DNA from: an uncultured Pelagibacteraceae bacterium
Lineage (GTDB): Bacteria > Pseudomonadota > Alphaproteobacteria > Pelagibacterales > Pelagibacteraceae
NCBI GenBank assembly: GCA_902515485.1
Contig: CABXUR010000004.1
Span: 1 to 58,631 of the forward strand
Reading direction: 5' to 3'
DNA length: 58,631 nt
Under the pieces are notes generated by a model, which was not told the origin of the DNA, did no database searches, and was given only the letters and a program-made list of their open reading frames with translations. Each line of letters starts with the position of its first letter. Positions within the stretch are counted from its first letter, which is position 1. Below are positions 18,140 to 27,422 of the stretch, piece by piece. Made by a program: the position numbers and the translations under genes.

Positions 18140-18862
18140 ATGAAGATTTTTAAGCTAATTTTACTATCTTTTATTTTAATAACTCCAGTAAAGGCAAATA
18201 CAATTTATAATTTAATAAAAATTCCAAATTTGGAAATTTATGAATTAAAAACACCTAACAACCTTAAATATTTTTATGCAGAAAAACCTTTTCAACTTGG
18301 TATTCAAAAAAATATATCTTGTACAAACTCTAGTAAGCAAACTTATGATGAAAAATACAAAATAATTTCAAATAATTTAAATAGATATTCAAAACAATTT
18401 TTAAAAAAAATAAATCTTAAATATATTGTAATGTGTGAAAATTTATCGATTTCAGGAATTAATACAGCGGGAATTCCTGATCATTTAATGAAAACGCTTA
18501 TTATTGACCTTAGTTTTAACGAAAAATATTTTGAAAGAGTAATACATCATGAGTTATTTCATGTGATAAATGATGGATTTAAAGATCTTTTTAATGAGGA
18601 TGAGTGGAAATCATTTAATAATAAAAATTTTGAATATGCTGATTGCTCTACTTGTTCTAAGAAATTAGGACTTGATACCTACCAAAATACCAATGGTTTT
18701 TTTACTGAATATTCTAAAACTATACCATCCGAAGATATGGCTGAAGTTTTTTCTCATTTAATAATAAATAGATATAAAATTACAAACGATAATGTGCTTA
18801 ATAAGAAAGTTGAATTTATAAAAAATAAACTTAAAAAAATAGATGTTACTTTTGAATTTTGA
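18140..18862 (+). CDS. Secreted putative zinc metallopeptidase (HExxH)
   Basis: This 240-residue protein has a Sec signal peptide (MKIFKLILLSFILITPVKA). A gluzincin-like zinc motif occurs in RVIHHELFHVIND (HELFH). About 60 residues later, GFFTEYSKTIPSEDMAEVFSHLI resembles the downstream glutamate region (EDMAEVF) of putative zinc-binding metallopeptidases. Between them, YADCSTCSKK supplies a close cysteine pair, possibly a disulfide. No specific peptidase name is justified. The peptidyl-prolyl isomerase gene follows directly, so both could act on the cell envelope. Confidence 0.72.
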   Translation: MKIFKLILLSFILITPVKANTIYNLIKIPNLEIYELKTPNNLKYFYAEKPFQLGIQKNISCTNSSKQTYDEKYKIISNNLNRYSKQFLKKINLKYIVMCENLSISGINTAGIPDHLMKTLIIDLSFNEKYFERVIHHELFHVINDGFKDLFNEDEWKSFNNKNFEYADCSTCSKKLGLDTYQNTNGFFTEYSKTIPSEDMAEVFSHLIINRYKITNDNVLNKKVEFIKNKLKKIDVTFEF

Positions 18863-18864
18863 TA

Positions 18865-19515
18865 ATGATCAAAAAAATTAATGCGACCTTATCTGAAAAG
18901 ATAACACTCATTTTTCTATTAGCGCTAGCAATTTTTGCATTAAGTTTTACTGTGATAATTAAAAATAAGTGTTTATTTATTAAAGATTTTAATCCACAAA
19001 AAATAAATTTTGATAAACCAAAAAATATTGTTGTGCTTAATGTTGAGTGTGGAAATGTAATTATTGAACTTTATCCAGAAGTATCTCCAAAAGCAGTTGA
19101 AAGATTTACGACTTTAATAAAATCTAATTCTTATGATGATGTTGCGTTTCATCGTGTAATTAAAGATAAATTAATCCAAGCTGGCGATCTTGAATTTGGT
19201 AAAAAAAATAAAATAAATTATGGGAAAATAGGTACTGGAAAATCTGGTCTAGGAACAATTAACTCGGAAATTGATGCAGAGTTCGATTATAGAAAAGGAA
19301 GTGTTGGCCTAGCGCGAACCTTAAAATATAACACTGAAGATAGTCAATTCTTCATCATTCTTGATGACGAACCTTTGTTTGAAGGTGAATATACACCCAT
19401 CGGAAAAGTAATTTATGGAATAAAAATTTTAAAAAAAATTAAATACTCTCGTCGATCTGAATTTGTATTAAGACCAGATTTTATTAATACAATTAGAATG
19501 TATAGAATAAATTAG
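18865..19515 (+). CDS. Cyclophilin-type peptidyl-prolyl cis-trans isomerase, membrane-anchored
   Basis: This 216-residue protein has an N-terminal hydrophobic anchor or signal at about residues 13-33 (LIFLLALAIFALSFTVII). A cyclophilin domain follows, with VIIELYPEVSPKAVERFTTLI, the active-site region FHRVIKDKLIQAGDLEFG and SQFFIILDDEPLFEGEYTPIGKVI. The anchor predicts a periplasmic folding helper. I take the ATG at 18865; an in-frame TTG at 18859 overlaps the upstream stop. Its TAG stop overlaps the stop of the convergent gene within a 4-base TTAG. Confidence 0.9.
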   Translation: MIKKINATLSEKITLIFLLALAIFALSFTVIIKNKCLFIKDFNPQKINFDKPKNIVVLNVECGNVIIELYPEVSPKAVERFTTLIKSNSYDDVAFHRVIKDKLIQAGDLEFGKKNKINYGKIGTGKSGLGTINSEIDAEFDYRKGSVGLARTLKYNTEDSQFFIILDDEPLFEGEYTPIGKVIYGIKILKKIKYSRRSEFVLRPDFINTIRMYRIN

Positions 19516-21734
19516 TTAACTAGAGGTTTACCGGTAGCTAAAGTGTGTTTAATTCTATCTTGAGTCTTCTCAGTTTCAATTAACTTCATAAAAGCATCTA
19601 GTTCTAATTTATATAAATCATCCTCTGACAAAGTCTTATCAATTGTTGTATCTCCTCCACTTAAAACATGCGATAGTTCTTGAGCAACTAATAAACCATG
19701 ATCGAGAATAACTTTTTCATTATAAAGTTTTTCTAAAATTTTATTCATTTCTTCTTTGACAGCTTTACCTGGAAGATTAAATTTTGTCTCTGAGGGTGCT
19801 TTAAAATCTTTATTATTTTTTAAGATGTCTTTTGCTACTTCCAAAAGACTATTTCTATTCATTATTTTTTTATCTTCTGGTTTTAAATACTTCATAGGTT
19901 CAGCTTCGACAGGAGAAGTTGCTGTTTTTCCATAACCAATAATATCAAATACTTTTAATGGTGCATAATGAGGATCATTCTTAGCTTCCTCTGTATCAAT
20001 CCATCTTGCCAACATTTCTTTGCATCCACCTCCAGCAGGTATTAATCCAACAATAGCTTCAACTAGTCCAACTACGATATTTGTATGAGATGCAACGAAA
20101 TTACTTTGAACCATAACCTCAAATCCTCCACCAAGAGTTAAACCTGAGGGAGCAGATACAACTGGATGGTCAGAATATTTTAAATGTTTGCATGTCTCTT
20201 GAAAGTACCCCACAAATTTTTCTATGGATTTAAAGTCACTTTTATTAGCAAATTCCATTGTATAGCTTAGATTTACTCCAGCAGAAAATTGCATACTTTC
20301 ATTAATAATTATTAATGGCTTATCAGTAGCTTTTTTTAAAGCATCCATTGAATCATAATCTAGCGCATTTGCTTTAGTGGTAAATTCAACAATATTATAG
20401 TCATTAAACCTATAAATAGATGCTGAGCTATTACCATCAATATTGGTTGCTGTTTTTTTTACTTTTCCTAAAGTTTCAATATCAGTATATTTTTGTCTTA
20501 TTCCATGAAACTTTTCGTCTTTAGTTTTGGATAGATTTTCTAAAAATTTATTTCCTTCATAATTTTTGAATTTTTCAAAAAAATTGGCAACACCAATTTC
20601 CTCTAACATTTCAAATGGTCCTTTGCTCCAATTGAATCCAAGTCTCATTGCTTCATCAATATCATTAAATTCATCTGTAATACCTGGAACAAGAGAAGAG
20701 GCATAATTAATAATTTTTGAAATAACTGACCAAGCGTATTCACCATATTTGTCATCTCTATTGATTAAAGCTTTTAGATCTACTTTATCAGACTTTATAT
20801 TAATTTTTTGTGTTGGATGATATTCTCCAGTTTCTAAATTAATTGCTTCAAGAATTTTTTTATTATCAACTTTATTCATTCTATAAAAGCCACCTTTACC
20901 TTTACGTCCCGTGTAACCAGTTTCTATTAATTTTTTTACTAGAGGTATTTCTTTTGCAACTTCTTGGAATTCATCTGACTGAGGTAATTCTTTAATAAAA
21001 CTTTTAAGAACATCTGCCATTAAATCTATTCCAATTAAATCATATAAACCAAATACTCCAGTTTTAGGTATTCCCATTGGTCTTCCAAAAACAGCGTCAG
21101 CCTCTTCTATAGACATTTTCATTTTAAATGCTTCTGTCATAGCGATTTGCATTGCAAAAACTCCTATTCTGTTTCCTAAAAAGCCTGGGGTATCGTTGCA
21201 AACTATTGCACCTTTTCCTAAGCTAATTTCACAGAATTTTTTTAGAGAATCAATTTTATTTAAATCGTTATTTTCACTTTTAACAATTTCAAGTAAATCC
21301 ATATATCTAACAGGATTAAAAAAATGAGTGATACAAAAATCTTTTTTGTCTTCAGCCGATAGTTTTTCTGAAAGTACACTTATAGGTATTGAAGATGTGT
21401 TTGATGATATGATTGATCCAGCTTTTCTTTCTTTAAAAATTTTTTCATAAATGTTATGTTTGATATCTATTCTCTCAACAACCGCTTCAACAATCCAGTC
21501 TGCTTCATTAACAACTTTAAAATCATCATTAATATTTCCAACATTAATATTATCAATTTTTGATTTATCAATTAAAAGAGGGGGTCTTGATTTTTTTATT
21601 CTCTCCCTTGCTTTCTCGCTTATCTCTGTAGTGAGGTCTAATAAAGTAACAGGAACATTTGCATTACACAAATGAGCTGCAATCCCACTTCCCATTGTGC
21701 CTGATCCGATAACTACAACTTTTTTGATATCCAT
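19512..21734 (-). CDS. Bifunctional 3-hydroxyacyl-CoA dehydrogenase / enoyl-CoA hydratase (FadN-type order)
   Basis: This 740-residue beta-oxidation enzyme has the dehydrogenase first. The NAD-binding motif VVIGSGTMGSGIAAHL is at residues 7-22. ITHFFNPVRYMDLLEIV and CNDTPGFLGNRIG follow. A second C-terminal dehydrogenase domain covers about residues 330-400. The crotonase domain comes last (about 430-640, with GLTLGGGFEVMVQS and GLIPAGGGCKEMLARW). This order is that of FadN-like proteins rather than FadB/FadJ, where the hydratase leads. It handles 3-hydroxyacyl-CoA and enoyl-CoA intermediates. The gene sits alone, 62 bases downstream of the dpp operon end. Confidence 0.88.
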   Translation of the reverse strand: MDIKKVVVIGSGTMGSGIAAHLCNANVPVTLLDLTTEISEKARERIKKSRPPLLIDKSKIDNINVGNINDDFKVVNEADWIVEAVVERIDIKHNIYEKIFKERKAGSIISSNTSSIPISVLSEKLSAEDKKDFCITHFFNPVRYMDLLEIVKSENNDLNKIDSLKKFCEISLGKGAIVCNDTPGFLGNRIGVFAMQIAMTEAFKMKMSIEEADAVFGRPMGIPKTGVFGLYDLIGIDLMADVLKSFIKELPQSDEFQEVAKEIPLVKKLIETGYTGRKGKGGFYRMNKVDNKKILEAINLETGEYHPTQKINIKSDKVDLKALINRDDKYGEYAWSVISKIINYASSLVPGITDEFNDIDEAMRLGFNWSKGPFEMLEEIGVANFFEKFKNYEGNKFLENLSKTKDEKFHGIRQKYTDIETLGKVKKTATNIDGNSSASIYRFNDYNIVEFTTKANALDYDSMDALKKATDKPLIIINESMQFSAGVNLSYTMEFANKSDFKSIEKFVGYFQETCKHLKYSDHPVVSAPSGLTLGGGFEVMVQSNFVASHTNIVVGLVEAIVGLIPAGGGCKEMLARWIDTEEAKNDPHYAPLKVFDIIGYGKTATSPVEAEPMKYLKPEDKKIMNRNSLLEVAKDILKNNKDFKAPSETKFNLPGKAVKEEMNKILEKLYNEKVILDHGLLVAQELSHVLSGGDTTIDKTLSEDDLYKLELDAFMKLIETEKTQDRIKHTLATGKPLVN

Positions 21735-21796
21735 AAAATTAGAATGTTCTTATATTAAAATTAAATCAAACTTGAAATAAATAAATCGTCTCAATA

Positions 21797-23821
21797 TTAA
21801 CTTTGCTGAATTTTTAGTTCTTCAATATCTATATGACATCGAATTGCATTTCCATTATCTCCAAATTGCCATGGTGGAGTTTCGTTTCTACATTTATCAC
21901 CTACAATTCTTGGACACCTGCCTTGAAAAGAACAGCCAATTTCAGGGGGTTTTTCTTCAACTATATCTTCAGCTACTAGTTTTGGTCTTATATCTGGATC
22001 TGGCTCTAGAACTGCACCGATTAAAACTTCTGTATAAGGGTGAGATGGAAATTGATAAACATCTTTTGATGGACCAATTTCACACAATCTTCCTTGATAT
22101 AAAACAGCCACTCTATCACTGATAGCTTTTACAACTGCGAGATCATGTGAAACAAATACATAAGTTGTACCTAACTCTTCTTTTAATTTTTGTAATAAAT
22201 CTAATACAGCAGCTTGTACAGACACATCTAAAGCTGAGGTTACTTCATCACATAAAATAATATCCGGTCGTGCTGCAAAAGCTCTTGCAACAGCTATTCT
22301 TTGTTTCTCTCCTCCAGATAATTGTCTTGGATATCTGCTCATATAAAAAGCACCAAGTCTTACTTTTTCAAGTAATTCAGCAATACTCGATTTAAGTTTA
22401 CTACCTGTTAAACCAAAATATAATTTTAAAGGTTGGGAGAGTATTTGCTCAACTGTATGATTTGGATTTAATGACTCGTCTGGATTTTGAAAAATTAATT
22501 GAATAGATCTCAAATCTTCTGAATTTCTTTTTTTTAAATCACCAGATAACAATTTTTCTTTATCAAATTTTATATACCCATCTTTTGTTTTTAGTAACCC
22601 AGCAATAGATTTTAAAATAGTAGATTTACCACTACCAGACTCCCCTACTAATGCAATAGTCTCTCCTTTATTTATATTTATATTTATATCTTTTACGGTA
22701 GGATTGGTATCGGTCACTTTATTTAAGAATTGATCTATAATGCCTTGTTTTGCATATGATATAGAAACGTCCTTTAAATCTAAAATTTCATCTATAGTTA
22801 TTTCTTTTTTTAACTCGTTTGTTATTTTTTGTTCACTAGTTTTTGAAATTAATTCAGAATGATTAAAACATCTAACACTAGTATCTATCTCAGATAAATA
22901 TTCTAATTCAGGCACTTTAATTTTACATTCATCACTTGAAAAATTACATCTATCATAAAAACTACAACCACTTCCAATATTACCTGGCTGCGGTTGACTA
23001 CCTGGCATTGAATCAGGAAGTCCTGATAGAGAAAGTTTTGGAATTGATTTTAATAATCCGTAAGTATAAGGATGAATAGGTTCTTTCAAAATTTTTCTTA
23101 CTGGCCCTTCAAGTACAATTTCACCTGCATACATTACAATCACTCTGTCACAAACTTGAGCTATTGCTCCAAGATCATGACTTACATAAACCATGGATGT
23201 TCCTGTATCTTTTGCTATATCTTTTAATAGTTCTAAAACATGTGCTTGGGTTGTTACATCTAAACCAGTAGTTGGCTCATCTAATAATAATAATTCTGGG
23301 TTACCAGCTAAAGCCATAGCAACTGCAACACGCTGTTGTTGTCCTCCTGAAAGTTCATGAGGATATCTAAGTGCCATTATTTTTGGTGATGGAAGCCTAA
23401 CTTGATTTAATAATTCTGAAATTTTCTGCTCCCTTTCAACTTTACTAAAATCTGTATGAAGTCTAAGCGCTTCTTCAATTTGATAACCAATTTTAAGATT
23501 GGGTGTTAATGCCTGGCCAGCGTTTTGTGGGATCATTGCAATTTTTCTTCCTCTAATATCCTCTAATTCCTTGTTATTTAGACTGAGTAAATCTTGAGAT
23601 TTAAATAAACATTCTCCACCATTAGTAAAAAGGCCATGTTTAATATAACCCATCATCGCAAGAGCAAGTGTACTTTTTCCAGAACCAGACTCTCCTACAA
23701 TACCAACCGTTTCACCTTTTCTAATATTGGTAGTTATGTTTCTAAGTATTGATATTTGTTCACCTTTTTGACTTTTAAAGCCAATAGATAAATCTTTAAT
23801 TTCTTGAATATTAATATTCAT
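21797..23821 (-). CDS. Peptide-type ABC transporter, fused double ATP-binding protein
   Basis: This 674-residue protein contains two complete ABC ATPase halves, equivalent to DppD and DppF joined. Half 1: Walker A GESGSGKSTLA, signature LSGGQQQRVAVAMAL, Walker B LLLLDEPTTGLD, then the oligopeptide-type Cys cluster CSFYDRCNFSSDEC. Half 2: GESGSGKSTIL, LSGGEKQRIAVARAF, ILCDEVTSALD and a second cluster CSFQGRCPRIVGDKC. The C-terminal cysteine clusters are normal for this subfamily. It is the last gene of a four-gene operon, three bases after the dppC-like gene. Confidence 0.93.
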   Translation of the reverse strand: MNINIQEIKDLSIGFKSQKGEQISILRNITTNIRKGETVGIVGESGSGKSTLALAMMGYIKHGLFTNGGECLFKSQDLLSLNNKELEDIRGRKIAMIPQNAGQALTPNLKIGYQIEEALRLHTDFSKVEREQKISELLNQVRLPSPKIMALRYPHELSGGQQQRVAVAMALAGNPELLLLDEPTTGLDVTTQAHVLELLKDIAKDTGTSMVYVSHDLGAIAQVCDRVIVMYAGEIVLEGPVRKILKEPIHPYTYGLLKSIPKLSLSGLPDSMPGSQPQPGNIGSGCSFYDRCNFSSDECKIKVPELEYLSEIDTSVRCFNHSELISKTSEQKITNELKKEITIDEILDLKDVSISYAKQGIIDQFLNKVTDTNPTVKDINININKGETIALVGESGSGKSTILKSIAGLLKTKDGYIKFDKEKLLSGDLKKRNSEDLRSIQLIFQNPDESLNPNHTVEQILSQPLKLYFGLTGSKLKSSIAELLEKVRLGAFYMSRYPRQLSGGEKQRIAVARAFAARPDIILCDEVTSALDVSVQAAVLDLLQKLKEELGTTYVFVSHDLAVVKAISDRVAVLYQGRLCEIGPSKDVYQFPSHPYTEVLIGAVLEPDPDIRPKLVAEDIVEEKPPEIGCSFQGRCPRIVGDKCRNETPPWQFGDNGNAIRCHIDIEELKIQQS

Positions 23822-23824
23822 ATT

Positions 23825-24721
23825 TTAAACAGGGGCTTTTGTTGATCTATCTATTCCTAAAGCTTTAGCAAAAGCATCAGCGGTTAAATTTATGCCAATA
23901 ATTAATGAGCTTAATCCAACAATAGGTGCAATTACTGCCCACCATGCAAAAGACATTAATCCTCGAGCATTAGATATCATTAATCCCCAATCAGGAGTTG
24001 GAGGACTCACCCCAAATCCCAAAAAAGATAATGAGCTAAATCCAAGAAGCATCCAAGACCATCTCATTGCTCCTTCAACTAAAATAGCATCTCTAACATT
24101 TGGTAATATTTCATTCCAAATAATTGAAAGGTTACTGTGACCTCTAGCTTTTGCAGATACAATAAAATCTTTTGCTATTACATCATGAGTAGCCGCCCTT
24201 GCAACACGAACAATTCCTTTACCATAAAAAAAACCAAGAGCAGGTATTAATACTTCAGTGGTTGTTCCAAGAAGTGAAACTATTAAAAGCATAGCCAAAA
24301 TCCAAGGTATTGATAAAAATGCATCCACTATCCTCATCACAACGTCGTCAATTCTTCCTCCTACTAAGCCACAAAAAATTCCTAAAAGACCTCCCCAAAG
24401 TAAAGCAATAATTGATCCAAAGAATGTTATGGTAAGTGCAGTTCTACCTCCTAAAATTGTTCTAGTAAAAACATCTCTACCCAAACTATCAGTACCAAAC
24501 CAAAATTCTGACGATGGAGCATTTAACATTAACGTCGGATTAATTGCTTTATAATCATAAGGTGCAAACCATGGGCTGGTTATCGCTAATATTACATGAA
24601 AGATTAAAATTGCTAACCCAATAAACCCTGACGGTTTCGAGGCCATTGTAGATATTATGTCTAAAACTTTTTCTAGAGAACTTTTGGGATTTTCATGAAA
24701 TGTATTTTTTGAGGTTTCCAT
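23825..24721 (-). CDS. Peptide-type ABC transporter permease (DppC/OppC family)
   Basis: This 298-residue inner-membrane permease has an N-terminal cytoplasmic segment and about six helices. It carries the DppC-type motifs PNSEFWFGTDSLGRDVFTR-like (here APSSEFWFGTDSLGRDVF) and GRTALTITFFGS. The ABC-permease EAA loop is ARGHSNLSIIWNEILPN. The C-terminus shows the usual GFSSLSFLGFGVSPPTPDWG. It pairs with the preceding DppB-type gene (three-base gap). Substrate class (peptides or other family-5 ligands) follows the binding protein. Confidence 0.93.
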   Translation of the reverse strand: METSKNTFHENPKSSLEKVLDIISTMASKPSGFIGLAILIFHVILAITSPWFAPYDYKAINPTLMLNAPSSEFWFGTDSLGRDVFTRTILGGRTALTITFFGSIIALLWGGLLGIFCGLVGGRIDDVVMRIVDAFLSIPWILAMLLIVSLLGTTTEVLIPALGFFYGKGIVRVARAATHDVIAKDFIVSAKARGHSNLSIIWNEILPNVRDAILVEGAMRWSWMLLGFSSLSFLGFGVSPPTPDWGLMISNARGLMSFAWWAVIAPIVGLSSLIIGINLTADAFAKALGIDRSTKAPV

Positions 24722-24724
24722 TTT

Positions 24725-25681
24725 TTATTTTCTAGTTTGTAATGTCTTTAATCTTGGATTTAACATTAAGGTTAATAGGTCAGCTATAAAATTTATACTA
24801 ACATAAATAGATGCAAGGATAATACCTAATGCTTGAACAACTGGTAAGTCTCTATTAGAAATCGATTCAATTACTAATCTTCCCAATCCTGGATAATTAA
24901 ATACTACCTCAGTCACAACCACTCCACCGAGCAGCCAAGCAATAGTTAAAGCAACAACATTAATTGCTGGCAATAAAGCGTTTGGTAGTACATGTTTAAA
25001 AACCATTTTCCAATATGGTACTCCTTTTAATATTGCCATTTGTATATAATCACTTGCCATTACTTGAATAACACTTGATCGAACCATTCGAGCCATATGA
25101 GCAGTCATGATCATTGCAATTGCTATTACCGGCAAAATAATATTTGGCAGTAACTCAAAAAAAGTAACATCTGTAGGTACAATTACTATACCAGGTAACC
25201 ACTCTAACCAAATTGCTACTATTAGTATTAATAAAGTAGCGCTTATAAATTCTGGAATAGTCATTGAAAATATTGCAACAGTAGAAATTATAATATCTGG
25301 CATTTTATCTCTCCAAAGAGCTGTGATTATTCCTAATATTAAAGCTAATGGGATACCAATAATTATTGCTGCAGAAGCAAGAACTAATGAATTTTTTATT
25401 CTTGGTCCTAAGACCTCATTAATTTGCATTTGGCCACTTAATGAATAACCAAAATCTCCCTGAATAACATTATACGCCCATGATATATATCTTTCATGTG
25501 CCGGAACATCTAATCCTAGTCTTTTAATACATGCAGCTAGTGCTTCACCAAAAGCTTCTCTTTCTAAATAAGAAGTGCAAGCATCCCCAGGTAATATTTC
25601 AACACCAATAAATGTTATCAAAGATACTATAAATAAGGTTACTAAACCTAAGACAAATCTTTTAAAAATTAAAAAAAACAT
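24725..25681 (-). CDS. Peptide-type ABC transporter permease (DppB/OppB family)
   Basis: This 318-residue inner-membrane permease has the N-terminal helix and PGDAC segment typical of DppB, then about five more helices. The EAA-type loop is ILKGVPYWKMVFKHVLPNALLP. The last part, VFNYPGLGRLVIESISNRDLPVVQ, is diagnostic for the DppB/OppB family. It is separated from the upstream binding protein by 97 bases that contain a perfect inverted repeat. Confidence 0.93.
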   Translation of the reverse strand: MFFLIFKRFVLGLVTLFIVSLITFIGVEILPGDACTSYLEREAFGEALAACIKRLGLDVPAHERYISWAYNVIQGDFGYSLSGQMQINEVLGPRIKNSLVLASAAIIIGIPLALILGIITALWRDKMPDIIISTVAIFSMTIPEFISATLLILIVAIWLEWLPGIVIVPTDVTFFELLPNIILPVIAIAMIMTAHMARMVRSSVIQVMASDYIQMAILKGVPYWKMVFKHVLPNALLPAINVVALTIAWLLGGVVVTEVVFNYPGLGRLVIESISNRDLPVVQALGIILASIYVSINFIADLLTLMLNPRLKTLQTRK

Positions 25682-25733
25682 AATTAAGATTATTAACCCA
25701 AATTTTAAAATTAATTATTTATAAATGAAAGTA

Positions 25734-25766
25734 ATTATACAGGCCATATTTAATGGCCTGTATAAT
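25734..25766 (-). terminator. Inverted repeat between dppA and dppB; attenuator/terminator or mRNA-stability hairpin
   Basis: A perfect 14-bp inverted repeat (25734-25747 and 25753-25766, core aggccat/atggcct) with a 5-base loop sits 12 bases after the dppA stop in the direction of transcription. The following minus-strand bases are AT-rich but not a clean T tract. A partial terminator or a 3'-end-protecting hairpin is therefore more likely than a full stop, giving more binding protein than permease. Confidence 0.75.
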
Positions 25767-25778
25767 ATAAGTTTTTTA

Positions 25779-27266
25779 CTAATCTACTTTTACTTTGTGC
25801 CATTGAATTGAAAAAACCTCAACATCATCAAGGTTTTTAACTCTTGAGCTTGTAACAACTAGTTTAGATACATGGTAAGGTATCATAGTTCCAGATTGTT
25901 GCCATAAAGTATGTTGTGCTTTTTCATAAAGAGCTTTTCTTTTTTTAAAATTAAGCTCACCTCTAGCATCTGCAAGATTTTTATCAAAGTCTGAACTCTT
26001 GTAGTATGACTCATTCCATTTAGCGCTACTGTGATAAACTTCATGAAGAACACTGTCAGCAGATCTTTCATTCCAACGTGTCATTGCGACATCTTTTTTC
26101 ATCCATGTTTCTTTCCAGTAACTTTTTGATGGTGTCATTTTGATGTCAACTTTGATACCAGCTTTAGCAACTTGTTGCTGAATTACTTCTGCAATTGTTG
26201 GCCAAGTTGGTTCTTTTGTTGAAACGTGTATTACCATTTCGATACCATTTGGATATCCTGCTTCTTTAAGAAGTTTTTTCGCTTCAGCAATGTTTTGTTT
26301 ACAACTCATGTTATGACGATATTGGTCAGTTGGAGCCACAGGCGTATCACAAGATACTACTGCTTCACCGCCCATTACAGTATCAACAAGCTCTTGTCTA
26401 TCTACAGCTAGCCTAACAGCTTTTCTAACTTTAGGGTTATCAAATGGAGCTCGTTCCGTATTCATAACCATACCTCTCCAGTTACCAGTTGGTATTACTG
26501 AAGTTTTAAATTTAGGATTACCATCAAAGATTTTTTTCTGACTAAATTGTACATATCTATTCATATCAATTTGACCAGTCAAAAGAGCTTGAACTCTAGC
26601 TTCACCATCAGGTATCGCGATTACATGTACTTCAGCAAGTCCAGGTGCACCTTCCCAATAGTTTGGATTAGCTTTTAGAATTGTAGTTCCTTCTGCATCA
26701 AATTTTTCAACAATAAAAGGACCAGTTCCAATTCCTGTTTTTCCAATAGTGTCTCCTGAGCCAGATGGGATCATTCTCAATCTGTAATCAGTCAAGTTAA
26801 GTGGAAAATCCGCAAAAGAAGTGTTTAATTTCATTTTTACAGTATGAGAATCAACGATTTCAATGTCTGTTACAACACTTAAGCTTTTTTTCGCAGGTGA
26901 ACCAATTTCAGGATCTTTTACTCTCATCAAAGAATATTTTACATCCTCTGCATCAAAGTCAGATCCATCATGAAACTTAACTCCTTTTCTAAGTTTAAAA
27001 GTCCATTCAGTGGCATCTGCATTTGCAGACCAATCTGTAGCTAATTCTGCAGATGTTACTCCCTTAAGATCTTTTCTAACTAAACGGTTTTGAGTCATGA
27101 TAACTACCTGAAATAATCTACCTTTAGTTATCGCATCTAAGTTTGTATCTTTTCCAAAACCAAGATCATGTGAAAGTTTGAAAGTTCCACTAGAAGCATT
27201 GGCAAATGAAAATGATACCATTAAAGATACCAAATAAATTGATATCGTTTTAAAAACGTTTTTCAT
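25779..27266 (-). CDS. Peptide-type ABC transporter substrate-binding protein (family 5)
   Basis: This 495-residue periplasmic protein has a Sec signal peptide (MKNVFKTISIYLVSLMVSFSFANA). It contains the family-5 binding-protein fold: GVKFHDGSDFDAEDVKYSL, GTGPFIVEKFDAEGTTIL and NPNYWEGAPGLAEVHV. APFDNPKVRKAVRLAVDRQELV and AKKLLKEAGYPNG follow. Family members bind di- and oligopeptides, but also nickel, opines and glutathione, so the ligand is open. First gene of the operon with its permeases and ATPase downstream. A ribosome site (gagagg) lies before the ATG. Confidence 0.92.
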   Translation of the reverse strand: MKNVFKTISIYLVSLMVSFSFANASSGTFKLSHDLGFGKDTNLDAITKGRLFQVVIMTQNRLVRKDLKGVTSAELATDWSANADATEWTFKLRKGVKFHDGSDFDAEDVKYSLMRVKDPEIGSPAKKSLSVVTDIEIVDSHTVKMKLNTSFADFPLNLTDYRLRMIPSGSGDTIGKTGIGTGPFIVEKFDAEGTTILKANPNYWEGAPGLAEVHVIAIPDGEARVQALLTGQIDMNRYVQFSQKKIFDGNPKFKTSVIPTGNWRGMVMNTERAPFDNPKVRKAVRLAVDRQELVDTVMGGEAVVSCDTPVAPTDQYRHNMSCKQNIAEAKKLLKEAGYPNGIEMVIHVSTKEPTWPTIAEVIQQQVAKAGIKVDIKMTPSKSYWKETWMKKDVAMTRWNERSADSVLHEVYHSSAKWNESYYKSSDFDKNLADARGELNFKKRKALYEKAQHTLWQQSGTMIPYHVSKLVVTSSRVKNLDDVEVFSIQWHKVKVD

Positions 27267-27422
27267 TATTAATTTCCTCTCTTTATTTTTTCGAAAGCTA
27301 ACATCTTACAAAATTTAGAACAATAATAATGTACGATACAAGTGTAGATTGTACCTAATTTGGGCTTTCAAATTAATGATATAACTGGATTAAAATTCAG
27401 ATTTAATTTATTAAAAAATTAT

